64,000 bases of DNA from Microbacterium sp. RU33B (GTDB lineage Bacteria; Actinomycetota; Actinomycetes; Actinomycetales; Microbacteriaceae): the NCBI RefSeq assembly GCF_900155915.1, contig NZ_FTPO01000003.1, forward strand, positions 124,001 to 188,000, in the 5' to 3' direction. Both the position numbers and the translations under genes were made by a program. The notes below the pieces were generated by a model that worked only from the letters and a program-made list of their open reading frames with translations, was not told the origin of the DNA and did no database searches. This document shows positions 51,095 through 60,412 of this stretch, in pieces. Position 1 is the first letter of the stretch; each line of letters starts with the position of its first letter.

Positions 51095-52729
51095 ATGTTC
51101 CGTCCCGCATCGAGAGTCGCCGCCGGCGCCCTCGCCGTCGTCTTCGCGGTCTCGCTGGCCGGTTGCGCATCGAACCCGGCGGCCGCCCCCGAGGCATCCG
51201 TCGACGCCGACCCCGTCACCGGCGGCACGCTCACCTATCTCGAGCACCAGGCCTACACCAACCTCTACCCGCCGCAGGCCGGCTTCTACCCCAACGGCGG
51301 CATCGTGAACAACATCACGGCGCGCCTCACGTGGCAGAACCCGGACTCGCTCGAGATCGAGCCCTGGATCGCCGAGGACTGGACGGTCAACGACGATGCG
51401 ACGGAGTACACGTTCAACCTGCGTGCCGACGCGTCCTTCGCCGACGGCACGCCCATCGACGCCGCCGCCGTCGCGAAGAACTTCGACACCTACGGTCTCG
51501 GCAACGCCGAGAAGGGCCTCACGATCTCGGAGGCGATCAACAACTACGACTCCAGCGAGGTCGTCGACGACGACACCGTGACGTTCCGCTTCAAGGCGCC
51601 GGCGCCCGGATTCCTCCAGGCGACGTCGACGATCAACTCGGGCCTGCTCTCTCCCGAGACGCTCGATCTCTCCCTCGAGGAGTTCGGCGCCGGCAACGCG
51701 GTCGACATCGTCGGCTCGGGACCCTTCGTCATCACCGAGGAGAAGATCGGCACCGAGCTGACCTTCGAGGCCCGCGAGGACTACGACCAGGCACCGCCGA
51801 GCTTCGAGCACCAGGGCCGCGCGTACGTCGACGCGATCAACCTCCTGGTCACCCCCGAGGACAGCGTCCGCATCGGCTCGCTCCTGTCGGGGCAGGCCGA
51901 CTACATCCGCTACGTGCAGGCGTTCGACGAGGCGCGCGTCGAGTCGGGCGGGTTCGACCTCTACGCCCCGCAGACCCGCGGTGTGAACAACTCCATCGGG
52001 CTGCGCTTCACCAATCCGCTGCTCAGCGACATCCGTGTGCGCCAGGCGCTGGTCGCCGGCGTGGACTCGCAGGAGGTCGTCGACACGATCTTCACCGCGA
52101 ACTACCCGCGCGCGACGTCCGCACTGAGCTCGTCTGCCCTGGGCTACAAGGACGAGTCGGATGCGTACGCCTACGACCCCGAGAAGGCGGAGGAGCTCCT
52201 CGCCGACGCCGGCTGGGAGGCAGGCGCCGACGGCATCCTCGAGAAGGACGGCGAGCGACTGTCCCTCACGGTGTACGAGGCCAAGCCGCAGCCCCTCTCG
52301 AAGCAGACGCTCGAGCTCGTCGCGCAGCAGCTCAAGAAGATCGGCGTCGAGCTCAATGTGAAGTCGGCCGACGGCGGCACCTACGCCGAAGACATCAAGG
52401 ACCCGCTCAAGACCCCGCTGTACCACTCGATGGTCGGTCGCGCGGACCTCGACGTCATCAAGAGCCAGTACTACACGAAGAACCGCAACACGCTGCTCTC
52501 GGATGACGCCGAACTCGACAAGCTCCTCGAAGCCGTCGCGAGCGAAGCCGACCCGGAGAAGCGCGTCGCGAACTCGCAGGCCGTGCAGGACTACCTCGCC
52601 GAGCAGGCGTACGTGATCCCGCTCTTCGAAGAGCCCCAGGTCTACGGCGCCGCGCCGTACGTCCGCGGCGTCGAGTTCGAGTCGGTCGGCCGCCCGAGCT
52701 TCTACGACGTCTGGCTCGAGAAGGACTGA
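51095..52729 (+). CDS. Solute-binding lipoprotein, ABC family 5 (KPN_01854-like)
   Basis: 544 residues. Lipobox SLAGC at about residue 23 and a family 5 (oligopeptide/nickel-type) binding fold: GGTLTYLEHQAYTNLYPPQA, ARLTWQNPDSLEIEPWIAED, FADGTPIDAAAVAKNFDTYG, and DVRQALV-like IRVRQALVAGVDSQEV. The context (luciferase-like monooxygenase, CMD and AhpD-like proteins) fits the group of binding proteins named after Klebsiella KPN_01854, whose ligand is unknown. AGGAG precedes the ATG. First gene of an eight-gene operon. Confidence 0.87.
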   Translation: MFRPASRVAAGALAVVFAVSLAGCASNPAAAPEASVDADPVTGGTLTYLEHQAYTNLYPPQAGFYPNGGIVNNITARLTWQNPDSLEIEPWIAEDWTVNDDATEYTFNLRADASFADGTPIDAAAVAKNFDTYGLGNAEKGLTISEAINNYDSSEVVDDDTVTFRFKAPAPGFLQATSTINSGLLSPETLDLSLEEFGAGNAVDIVGSGPFVITEEKIGTELTFEAREDYDQAPPSFEHQGRAYVDAINLLVTPEDSVRIGSLLSGQADYIRYVQAFDEARVESGGFDLYAPQTRGVNNSIGLRFTNPLLSDIRVRQALVAGVDSQEVVDTIFTANYPRATSALSSSALGYKDESDAYAYDPEKAEELLADAGWEAGADGILEKDGERLSLTVYEAKPQPLSKQTLELVAQQLKKIGVELNVKSADGGTYAEDIKDPLKTPLYHSMVGRADLDVIKSQYYTKNRNTLLSDDAELDKLLEAVASEADPEKRVANSQAVQDYLAEQAYVIPLFEEPQVYGAAPYVRGVEFESVGRPSFYDVWLEKD

Positions 52730-52730
52730 C

Positions 52731-53708
52731 ATGCGCTACGCGCTACGCCGCGCCGGGCAGGCCGCGATCGTTCTGATCGCGGCCTTCACGGCCACCTTCA
52801 TCCTGCTGCAGCTGCTGCCGGGCGACGCGATCCTCATCAAGTTCGAGAGCCCTGAGCTGGGACTCACGCCGGAGCAGATCGCCGACATCCGCGCCGCCTA
52901 CGGTGCCGACGTGCCGTGGTGGCAGCAGTACTTCCACACGCTCGGCGGGTACCTGCAGGGAGACTTCGGATTCTCGTCGCAGTACGGCACGCCCGTGCTG
53001 ACGCTGATCGGCGAGGCGCTGCCGGCGACGGCCGCCCTCGCCGGTCTGGGATTCCTGGTGGCTGCGATCCTGGCCGTGTCGATCGCGTTCCTTTCCACGC
53101 TGGCCCGGTTCGCGTGGCTGCGCAGCGGCTTGCGCGCCCTCCCCGGCCTGTTCGTCTCGGTGCCGGTGTTCTGGCTCGGCATCCTGCTGATCCAGGTCTT
53201 CTCCTTCGGTCTGGGGTGGGTGCCGGTCATCGGGGCCGACCCGGTGCAGGCGCTCATCCTCCCCGTCCTCACGCTCGCCGTCCCCATCTCCGCGCCCCTC
53301 GCGCAGATCCTCGTGCGCTCGATCGACGAGGTGAAGCTGCAGCCGTTCGTGACCGTCGTCGAGGCGAAGGGCGCCTCGCCGTCGTGGGTGCTGTGGCGCT
53401 CGGTCGCCAGGAACGCGGTCCTGCCCACGCTGACGATCGCCGGCGTCCTGTTCGGCGAGCTCATCGGCGGTGCGGTGGTCACCGAGACCGTCTTCGGTCG
53501 CGCAGGCATCGGCCGGCTCACCGAGCAGGCCGTCGCGAATCAGGACATCCCCGTCCTCCAGGGCATCGTCGTGCTCGCCGCCCTGACCTTCGTCGTCGTC
53601 AACCTCGTCGTCGATCTGCTGTACCCCGTGCTCGATCCCCGCCTCCGGCAGGGTTCGAGGGCGGCACGCCCGCAGTCGGCTCAGACCCCCGTGGAGGCGA
53701 TCGCATGA
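52731..53708 (+). CDS. ABC transporter permease (DppB/OppB type)
   Basis: 325 residues, six membrane helices with the BPD-transport loop EAKGASPSWVLWRSVARNAV, and the N-terminal YALRRAGQAAIVLIAAFTAT and LQLLPGDAIL of the GsiC/DppB family. It pairs with the next permease. The ATG is 1 bp after the lipoprotein stop. The stop overlaps the next gene. Confidence 0.9.
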   Translation: MRYALRRAGQAAIVLIAAFTATFILLQLLPGDAILIKFESPELGLTPEQIADIRAAYGADVPWWQQYFHTLGGYLQGDFGFSSQYGTPVLTLIGEALPATAALAGLGFLVAAILAVSIAFLSTLARFAWLRSGLRALPGLFVSVPVFWLGILLIQVFSFGLGWVPVIGADPVQALILPVLTLAVPISAPLAQILVRSIDEVKLQPFVTVVEAKGASPSWVLWRSVARNAVLPTLTIAGVLFGELIGGAVVTETVFGRAGIGRLTEQAVANQDIPVLQGIVVLAALTFVVVNLVVDLLYPVLDPRLRQGSRAARPQSAQTPVEAIA

Positions 53709-54703
53709 CCCTTCGACAGGCTCAGGGAGCAGCCGCAGCTCACGGATCGCCCGGCGCCGAGAGCACCGAGACGGATCTGCCGGAGATCGCGGTCGCCGCG
53801 CGGGACGAGGCATCCGGAACCGTCCTCGACCCCGCCGCCCGCGACGCGGGCGCCGAATCGGGACCGCCGCCGCGCCGGACCTCGATCGCCCGCCTCTTCG
53901 CCCGCGGCCGACGCCCCTCGTGGACCCTCGTGCTCGCGATCGCCGTCGTGGCGATCGCCGTGCTCTGGGCGATCGCGCCGTGGCTCTTCTCGGGCTACGA
54001 CCCCATCGACGGCGTCCCCGCCGACAAGCTGCAGCCGCCGAGCGCGGCCCATTGGTTCGGCACAGACCAGATCGGTCGCGACCTGTACACGCGCGTCGTG
54101 CACGGCGCGATCCACTCCCTGTCGGGTGCCCTCATCGCCGTGACGGTCGGTCTCGCGCTCGGCACGACGCTCGGCGTCATCGCCGGCGCCGTCGGCGGAC
54201 TGCTCGACGACATCCTCATGCGGATCGTCGACGTGCTGCTGTCGATCCCCGGCCTGCTGCTCTCCCTCTCGATCATCATCCTGCTCGGCTTCGGCACCGT
54301 GAACGCCGCGATCGCCGTCGGTATCGGCAGCGTGGCCTCGTTCGCCCGACTGAGCCGATCGGAGGTCGTGCGCGTGCGCCGCAGCGACTACGTCGAGGCG
54401 GCGTTCGGCAGCGGCGGCACGTTCCTCGGCGTGCTGTGGCGTCATGTGCTGCCGAACTCCCTCACGGCGGTGATCGCCCTCGCGGCCCTGCAGTTCGGCG
54501 CCGCTATCCTCGCGATCTCGACCCTCGGTTTCCTCGGCTACGGTGCGCCGCCCCCGACGCCCGAGTGGGGCCTGCTCATCGCCGAAGGGCGCAACTACGT
54601 CGCGACGGCGTGGTGGTTGACGGCTCTGCCCGGTCTCGTCGTCGTGGTGGTGGTGCTCAGCGCCAACCGCATCAGCCAATCGCTCGGAAGGAGCAGCCGA
54701 TGA
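53705..54703 (+). CDS. ABC transporter permease (DppC/OppC type) with long N-terminal extension
   Basis: 332 residues; usual DppC is about 290. After a ~65-residue hydrophilic extension there are six helices and family signatures HWFGTDQIGRDLYTRVVHGA, EAAFGSGGTFLGVLWRHVLP and STLGFLGYGAPPPTPEWGLL. The extension begins with codons that coincide with a REP-like sequence (53709-53727), so part of it may be a later addition. The ATG overlaps the upstream stop by four bases. Confidence 0.9.
   Translation: MTLRQAQGAAAAHGSPGAESTETDLPEIAVAARDEASGTVLDPAARDAGAESGPPPRRTSIARLFARGRRPSWTLVLAIAVVAIAVLWAIAPWLFSGYDPIDGVPADKLQPPSAAHWFGTDQIGRDLYTRVVHGAIHSLSGALIAVTVGLALGTTLGVIAGAVGGLLDDILMRIVDVLLSIPGLLLSLSIIILLGFGTVNAAIAVGIGSVASFARLSRSEVVRVRRSDYVEAAFGSGGTFLGVLWRHVLPNSLTAVIALAALQFGAAILAISTLGFLGYGAPPPTPEWGLLIAEGRNYVATAWWLTALPGLVVVVVVLSANRISQSLGRSSR
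53709..53727. repeat. REP-like sequence at the start of the permease gene
   Basis: CCCTTCGACAGGCTCAGGG is an imperfect palindrome of a type known to be dispersed in many copies in actinobacterial genomes. Here it directly follows the ATG of the second permease gene and is translated as the N-terminus LRQAQG. Only one copy is in the window. Confidence 0.5.
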
Positions 54704-56331
54704 GCGTACTCACGGTCGACGACCTGCGCGTGTCGTACAGGACGCGGGCGGGCAGGCGCGAGGTCGTCCACGGCGTCGGTTTCGACATCGCCGACGGCGA
54801 AGTCGTCGCCCTCGTGGGCGAGTCCGGTTCGGGCAAGTCGACGACGGCGCACGCTCTGCTCGGGCTGCTCCCCGAGGGCGGCGAGGTCGATGCCGGTGTC
54901 ATCCGACTCGGCGACGTCGACATCTCGGGATGGACCGGCAAGCGGCTCCAGTCGGTGCGCGGCGCGCAGGTCGGTCTCGTGCCGCAGGACCCCACGACGT
55001 CCCTCGACCCGGTGCGGCCGATCGGCGTGCAGGTCGCGGAGATCCTGAAGCTGCACGGCTCTCGCGACCGCGACGCGAACCGAGCTCGCGTACTCGAACT
55101 GCTCGAGCGCGTGGGACTGGACGATCCCTCCCTGCGCGCGAAGCAGTACCCGCACGAGCTGTCCGGCGGCATGCGCCAGCGTGTGCTCATCGCGATCGCG
55201 ATCGCGCTGCGACCGCGTCTCATCATCGCCGACGAGCCTACGAGCGCCCTCGACGTCACCGTCCAGCGTCGCATCCTCGACCTGATCGACGACCTGCGCC
55301 GCGAAGAAGGCACGTCCGTGCTCCTCGTGACCCACGACCTGGGTGTCGCGGCGGATCGTGCTCAGCGCATCGTCGTGCTCAAGGACGGCCAGGTCGTCGA
55401 GCAGGGCGCGACCGACGACATCCTCGCCGCCCCGCGCGACGCGTACACGCGGCAGCTGCTGGCCGACGCGCCCGCGCTCGCGACGGGGGACTTCCGACGC
55501 CCGCGCCCGGCGCTCTTCCTGCGGGACGCCTCGGCCGCCGCGAGCGAGGACCCCTACGCCGTCGTCGCCGAAGGACTGCGCAAGGAGTTCCGGATCGCCG
55601 GGCGCGAGGCGTTCCGCGCGGTGGACGATGTGTCGTTCCGCATCCGACGCGGCACGACCCACGCCCTGGTCGGCGAGTCGGGATCGGGCAAGACCACCAC
55701 GGCACGCCTCGTCACGCGCTTCCTCGACCCGGATGCGGGGCACATCCGCATCGACGGGACGGATGTCGCGGCCCTCCGCGGACGCCAGCTCCGCGAACTG
55801 CGCAAGACGGTGCAGCTGGTGTATCAGAACCCGTTCTCCTCACTCGACCCGCGCCAGAGCATCGCCCAGATCGTGGGCGAGCCGCTGGCGAACTTCGGTC
55901 TGGGGTCGCGCACGGAGCGCAGAGCCACGGCCGCAGCGCTCGTCGAGCGCGTGGCGCTGCCCTCGGATGTGCTGGAGCGGTCGCCCCGCGAGCTCTCCGG
56001 CGGGCAGCGCCAGCGCGTCGCGATCGCCCGGGCGCTGGCGATCGACCCCGAGGTGGTCGTACTCGATGAGGCCGTGTCGGCACTGGACGTGACGGTGCAG
56101 GCGCGCATCCTCGAACTCCTCGAATCGCTGCAGCAGGAGCTCGGGCTCACCTACCTCTTCATCTCCCACGATCTCGCCGTCGTCCGTCGCATCAGCCACA
56201 CCGTCACGGTGATGCGCCGTGGCAGAGTCGTGGAGGAGGGCACGACGGAAGACCTGTTCCGCCATCCCCACCACGAGTACACGCGCGAGCTGCTGGCAGC
56301 CGTGCCCGGACGAAAGGAGGCCGTCGCATGA
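54700..56331 (+). CDS. ABC transporter ATPase with two fused cassettes (DppD-DppF fusion)
   Basis: 543 residues. Cassette 1: GESGSGKST, VPQDPTTSLDPVRPIG, LSGGMRQRVLIAIAIAL, IIADEPTSALD. Cassette 2: GESGSGKTT, YQNPFSSLDPRQSI, LSGGQRQRVAIARAL, VVLDEAVSALD (Ala replaces the usual proline-threonine, DEAVS, a known DppF-type variant). It energises the importer with the two permeases. ATG after GGAAGGAG; ATGA overlap upstream and with the monooxygenase downstream. Confidence 0.93.
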   Translation: MSVLTVDDLRVSYRTRAGRREVVHGVGFDIADGEVVALVGESGSGKSTTAHALLGLLPEGGEVDAGVIRLGDVDISGWTGKRLQSVRGAQVGLVPQDPTTSLDPVRPIGVQVAEILKLHGSRDRDANRARVLELLERVGLDDPSLRAKQYPHELSGGMRQRVLIAIAIALRPRLIIADEPTSALDVTVQRRILDLIDDLRREEGTSVLLVTHDLGVAADRAQRIVVLKDGQVVEQGATDDILAAPRDAYTRQLLADAPALATGDFRRPRPALFLRDASAAASEDPYAVVAEGLRKEFRIAGREAFRAVDDVSFRIRRGTTHALVGESGSGKTTTARLVTRFLDPDAGHIRIDGTDVAALRGRQLRELRKTVQLVYQNPFSSLDPRQSIAQIVGEPLANFGLGSRTERRATAAALVERVALPSDVLERSPRELSGGQRQRVAIARALAIDPEVVVLDEAVSALDVTVQARILELLESLQQELGLTYLFISHDLAVVRRISHTVTVMRRGRVVEEGTTEDLFRHPHHEYTRELLAAVPGRKEAVA

Positions 56332-57362
56332 CCGCCCCGACCCTCGCCTTCTTCACGCGCCTGCTCGACGACGCCCCCGCTGCGGAGCGCTATCGCCTCG
56401 CGACCGATCAGATCCGCCATGCGGAGCGCTTCGGGATCGGGCGCGCGTGGGTGGCGCAGCATCACTTCCGCGCAGCCGAGGGCGGACTTCCGTCGCCGTT
56501 CGTGTTCCTCGCACACGCCGCCGCCGCGACCACCGAGATCCGCCTCGCGACGGGCGTCGTGACGCTTCCGCTCGAAGACGCCGTGCGCGTGGCCGAGGAC
56601 GCCACCGTCGCCGATCTGCTCTCGAATGGACGCATCGACCTCGGGCTCGGCTCCGGCGGGACCCCCTCGTCGTTCACACCGTTCGGCGTGGACGTGAAGG
56701 ACAAGGCGGCGCTGTACGAGGAGAAGCTCAGCCTGCTGCTCGCAGCCCTGCGCGGGCACGAGATCGGTGCGGGCAACGTGCTGTACCCGTCGGGGGGCAC
56801 TCTCGGTGAGCGCATCTGGCAGGCGACGTTCTCGGCCCCGGGTGGGACCCGGGCGGGCGTGCACGGCCACGGCCTCCTCCTCTCCCGCACGCAGCCCCGC
56901 CCCGCCGACGACCTGTCCGCACCCCTCTCCCGTCTGCAGGAGCCGATCGTCGACGCGTACCTCGAAGCCCTTCCGGAAGGCGTGGCGCCCCGTGTCACGG
57001 CATCCCGCACGGTGTTCGTCGCCGACGATCGCGCCGACGCGCTGCGCTTCGCCGAGATCGGACTCCGCCGCGCCGCCGAGGGCTTCCGCCGCCAGGGGCA
57101 GACGATCCCCGGCGACAGCCTCGACGACCTGATCGTCGGGCTCGACACCCATCTCGGCACTCCCGAGGAGGTCGCAGCCTCCCTTGCGGCCGATGCCACC
57201 CTGTCGCGCGCGACCGAGATCGCCTTCCAGGTGCATTCGGTCGACGCGCCGCACGACTTCATCCTGCGCTCCATCGAACTGTTCGCGGCCGAGGTCGCAC
57301 CGGCGCTCGGCTGGGCGACCCGAGATCGCGAACTCGCCTCCACCCGGAAGGACACCGCATGA
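56328..57362 (+). CDS. Luciferase-like FMN-dependent monooxygenase (KPN_01858 type)
   Basis: 344 residues, bacterial-luciferase TIM barrel. TRLLDDAPAAERYRLATDQI, RIDLGLGSGGTPSSFTPFGV and LLLSRTQPRP are typical of the KPN_01858 group of putative FMN-dependent monooxygenases, which are almost always found with the importer and the CMD/AhpD-like proteins seen here. The reaction is not established; flavin from the FMN reductase at 58578 is the probable cosubstrate. Coupled to both neighbours by 4-bp overlaps. Confidence 0.87.
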   Translation: MTAPTLAFFTRLLDDAPAAERYRLATDQIRHAERFGIGRAWVAQHHFRAAEGGLPSPFVFLAHAAAATTEIRLATGVVTLPLEDAVRVAEDATVADLLSNGRIDLGLGSGGTPSSFTPFGVDVKDKAALYEEKLSLLLAALRGHEIGAGNVLYPSGGTLGERIWQATFSAPGGTRAGVHGHGLLLSRTQPRPADDLSAPLSRLQEPIVDAYLEALPEGVAPRVTASRTVFVADDRADALRFAEIGLRRAAEGFRRQGQTIPGDSLDDLIVGLDTHLGTPEEVAASLAADATLSRATEIAFQVHSVDAPHDFILRSIELFAAEVAPALGWATRDRELASTRKDTA

Positions 57363-57961
57363 CCGATCAGATCGATGCGCTCGCCGACATCGCCGAGGGA
57401 GGCGCGCTCGACGAGCTGCGCCGTCGTCGCCCGGTGACCCGCGACCAGCTCCAGGCGTCGTACGACGCGCTCTTCTCGCCCGTCGACGACAGTGCGTTCC
57501 CGGGCGCCGAGCGCGCCCTGGTCGCCGCCTTCGCGACGCGTCTCACGGCAGACGACGAGACGGCACGGGCGTACGCGGATGCCGCGGCCTCGGTCGACAG
57601 CGCACTCGCGGAGATCGTGGCCGGCGAGGCGGCGGAGGCCGCCGTGACCGGACCCTACGGCGACTTCGTGGAGACGGGCCTGCACCACGAGAACCTCGAC
57701 GGTCTCCGCTACGAGCCGTCGGCCGCTGTCCGCGACGCCGTCGGCGACCGCCTCCAAGCCGCCCTCGCCCACACGCATCTGCTGACCTTCCGTCCGCGCG
57801 AGGCCCATGACCAAGCGCTCGACCGGCTCCTGGCCGCCGGCTGGAGCGTCGACGGCATCGTGACGCTGTCGCAGCTCGTGTCCTTCCTCGCCTTCCAGCA
57901 GCGCGTCGCCGCGGGGCTGCGAGTCCTGTCCGCCACGTCCGAGAAGGAGGTCGCGGCATGA
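57359..57961 (+). CDS. CMD-domain protein (Avi_7170 type)
   Basis: 200 residues, all-helical carboxymuconolactone-decarboxylase fold. Unlike the next gene it has no CxxC motif (HTHLLTFRPREAHDQALDRL, LAAGWSVDGIVTLSQLVSFL), so it should be non-peroxidatic or a partner subunit. It belongs to the group known only from this kind of operon. The ATG overlaps the monooxygenase stop. Confidence 0.82.
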   Translation: MTDQIDALADIAEGGALDELRRRRPVTRDQLQASYDALFSPVDDSAFPGAERALVAAFATRLTADDETARAYADAAASVDSALAEIVAGEAAEAAVTGPYGDFVETGLHHENLDGLRYEPSAAVRDAVGDRLQAALAHTHLLTFRPREAHDQALDRLLAAGWSVDGIVTLSQLVSFLAFQQRVAAGLRVLSATSEKEVAA

Positions 57962-58581
57962 CCGGAACGACTGCTCAGACCCACACGCTCACCCACGACG
58001 CGGAGTACCCCGTCGTCTTCACGCGCGGCGAGGTCGGCTGGCTGCCGTGGCTCGAGCCGCTGCCCGTCTCGGAACTGACCGAGCGTCACTACGACGGACT
58101 CGTCGACCGCAACCGTGACGGGAGCGACTACCTCCGTCTGCTCGCGCGCGACCCGGAGATCCTCCGTGCGCGCACGCTGGTCGACAAGGACATCTTCTAC
58201 AACGTGGCCGAAGGCCTTCCCCGTCCGGAGCGCGAGCTCGCCGCGGCGGCGGCATCGCGCGTCAACGGCTGCGTGTTCTGCGCCTCGGTGCACGCGCGCT
58301 TCGCCGCGCACTACTCGAAGCGCGCCGACCTCGTCGACCTGCTCCTCGAGCAGGGAGCGACGGCAGACCTGGGTGAGCGGTGGAACGCGATCGTGGAGGC
58401 GTCCGCCGCGCTGACCCGCACGCCGATCGCGTTCGGTCCGGAGCACGTGTCGCGGCTTCGGGAGGCGGGTCTCGATGATCTGGAGATCTCGGATGTCGTG
58501 CACGGCGCCGCGTTCTTCAACTGGGCCAACCGACTCATGCTGTCGCTCGGCAGACCGGTCGCCCCGGCGGATCAGGCGTGA
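57958..58581 (+). CDS. Alkylhydroperoxidase (AhpD-like) domain protein (Avi_7169 type)
   Basis: 207 residues. The redox motif CVFCASVH in NGCVFCASVHARFAAHYS gives the CxxCxxxH triad of AhpD-type peroxidases. It would reduce a peroxide or a disulfide formed by the luciferase-like enzyme. Overlaps both neighbours by four bases. Confidence 0.87.
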   Translation: MTGTTAQTHTLTHDAEYPVVFTRGEVGWLPWLEPLPVSELTERHYDGLVDRNRDGSDYLRLLARDPEILRARTLVDKDIFYNVAEGLPRPERELAAAAASRVNGCVFCASVHARFAAHYSKRADLVDLLLEQGATADLGERWNAIVEASAALTRTPIAFGPEHVSRLREAGLDDLEISDVVHGAAFFNWANRLMLSLGRPVAPADQA

Positions 58582-59177
58582 GCGACACGACGTCCGACGA
58601 CGCGCGACGGCCCCTCCGGGTCGTGGGCGTCTCGGGCTCACTGCATGAGCCCTCCCGCACCACCGCGCTGGTGCGGGAGATCCTCGCCGAGGTCGCGCAG
58701 GGAACCGACGCCCGGGTGTCGCTGCTCGAAGTCGCGACACTGGGGCCCGCGTTCGCCGGAGCCCTGAAGCGGTCGGAGCTGCCGCCGCACGTCGAAGCCG
58801 CACTCGTCGAGATCGAGCAGGCCGACCTGCTCGTGGTCGCCAGCCCGGTGTACCGGGCATCGTTCACCGGCCTGTTCAAGCATCTCTTCGACTTCGTCGG
58901 GCAGTACGCGCTCACCGGGACGCCGGTGCTGCTCGCCGCCACCGGCGGGGGAGAGCGCCACGCACTCATCCTCGAGCACCAGCTGCGGCCGCTCTTCGCG
59001 TTCTTCCAGGCGCTCGCGCTCCCCGGCGGCATCTACGCGTCCGACACGGACTTCACCGCGTACGAGCTGACGTCGCCCGACATCCGGGCGCGCATCAGCC
59101 AGACGGTCGCCCGTGCTCTGCCGATCGTCGAGCGCTCGGCGAGCGTCGTTCCGTCGGCGTACATCTCGACCTGGTGA
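58578..59177 (+). CDS. NAD(P)H-dependent FMN reductase (MsuE/SsuE-like)
   Basis: 199 residues, flavodoxin-like fold. VVGVSGSLHEPSRTTALVRE is the FMN-phosphate loop, VVASPVYRASFTGLFKHLFD and GTPVLLAATGGGERHALILE are signatures shared with SsuE/MsuE reductases that supply FMNH2 to two-component monooxygenases, including alkanesulfonate and methanesulfonate systems. Last gene of the operon (GTG start, overlap with the AhpD-like gene). This supports an organosulfur or similar substrate for the whole operon. Confidence 0.88.
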   Translation: MSDTTSDDARRPLRVVGVSGSLHEPSRTTALVREILAEVAQGTDARVSLLEVATLGPAFAGALKRSELPPHVEAALVEIEQADLLVVASPVYRASFTGLFKHLFDFVGQYALTGTPVLLAATGGGERHALILEHQLRPLFAFFQALALPGGIYASDTDFTAYELTSPDIRARISQTVARALPIVERSASVVPSAYISTW

Positions 59178-59187
59178 CCGCCGGCGG

Positions 59188-60288
59188 CTATACCGTGGCG
59201 CGCTGCTGCAGCAGCGGGCACTCGAACGGATCGCGCTCGCCGAGGCCGACCCGGTTGATGTACCGGGTGACGATCGCGTACGACTCCCACAGGCCCGTCT
59301 CGGTGTAGCGCACGCCGTTCTCGGCGCAGAAGGTGCGGATCGTCCGCGATGCGCTGCGCAGGTGCGGCCGCGGCATCGACGGGAACAGGTGATGCTCGAC
59401 CTGGTAGTTGAGGCCGCCCATCACGGTGTCGAGCAGGCGGCTCCCGCGGATGTTGCGGCTCATCAGCACCTGACGGCGCAGGAAGTCGACCTTGACGCCG
59501 GCGGGGACGAGCGGCATCCCCTTGTGGTTCGGTGCGAACGACAGGCCCATGTAGAGGCCGAACAGACCGAGCTGCACACCGAGGAACGCGCCGGCGATGC
59601 CGGGGGAGAGCACGAGGAACACGAGGGCGATGTAGCCGCCGATGCGGACGGTCAGGAACGTGATCTCCACCGGACGTCGACGCAGCGGCTCAGGGGAGAA
59701 CACCCTGCGCACGCTCGACGCGTGCAGCGACAGGCCTTCGAGCAGCAGGATCGGGAAGAAGAACATGCCCTGGTGCGCCATCACCCACGACAGCACGCCG
59801 CCTCGGCCCGCGCGTCGGGTGCGCTGTTCGGCCGACACGGCGATCACGGGCAGCTCGATGTCGGGGTCGGATCCGATCTTGTTCGGGTTCGCATGATGGC
59901 GCGTGTGCTTGGGCTGCCACCAGCCGTAGCTCATTCCGACGAGCAGGTCGGCGATCACCAGCGACGTCCAGTCGTTCCATCTCCCCGACACGAAGATCTG
60001 CCGGTGCGCGGCATCGTGCCCGAGCATGGCGATCTGAGTGAGGAGGATCGCCAGTCCGGCGGCGGTGAACAGCTGCCACCACGTGTCGCCGATCAGGACG
60101 AAGGCGACGAGGGCGGCGCCCAGCACGACGACGGCGCCGATGAGCCGGGTCCAGTAGTAGCCGTAGCGGCGCCGCATCCAGCCGCCGGCGACGATGATCC
60201 GCGACAGCTCGCCGTAGGCGTTGAGCGGTCGCGGCTCTCGGCTCGGCGTTCTCACGCCGGTGCGGATGCGGTCGATCGAGTCGTCCAT
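59188..60288 (-). CDS. Membrane fatty-acid desaturase
   Basis: 366 residues. The three His boxes are HDAAH, HTRHH and QVEHH, separated by two pairs of hydrophobic helices, as in acyl-lipid/linoleoyl-type desaturases. QVEHHLFPSMPRPHL resembles front-end or delta-type enzymes, but no cytochrome b5 domain is present. It would introduce a double bond into membrane lipids. The ATG at 60288 is chosen because the preceding in-frame stretch is Arg/Pro-rich and unconserved. Only 10 bp from the plus-strand FMN reductase stop. Confidence 0.88.
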   Translation of the reverse strand: MDDSIDRIRTGVRTPSREPRPLNAYGELSRIIVAGGWMRRRYGYYWTRLIGAVVVLGAALVAFVLIGDTWWQLFTAAGLAILLTQIAMLGHDAAHRQIFVSGRWNDWTSLVIADLLVGMSYGWWQPKHTRHHANPNKIGSDPDIELPVIAVSAEQRTRRAGRGGVLSWVMAHQGMFFFPILLLEGLSLHASSVRRVFSPEPLRRRPVEITFLTVRIGGYIALVFLVLSPGIAGAFLGVQLGLFGLYMGLSFAPNHKGMPLVPAGVKVDFLRRQVLMSRNIRGSRLLDTVMGGLNYQVEHHLFPSMPRPHLRSASRTIRTFCAENGVRYTETGLWESYAIVTRYINRVGLGERDPFECPLLQQRATV

Positions 60289-60412
60289 GAGATGCCCCCG
60301 TCTGTCGTCGGGCCGTGCTCGCGACGGCCGCCGATGTCGGGGTCCGGGACATCTGCGCCCCGGGCTACGCCGGTCTCGGTGGGTCGGCGAGGATTCCCGG
60401 CGCACACCCAGC

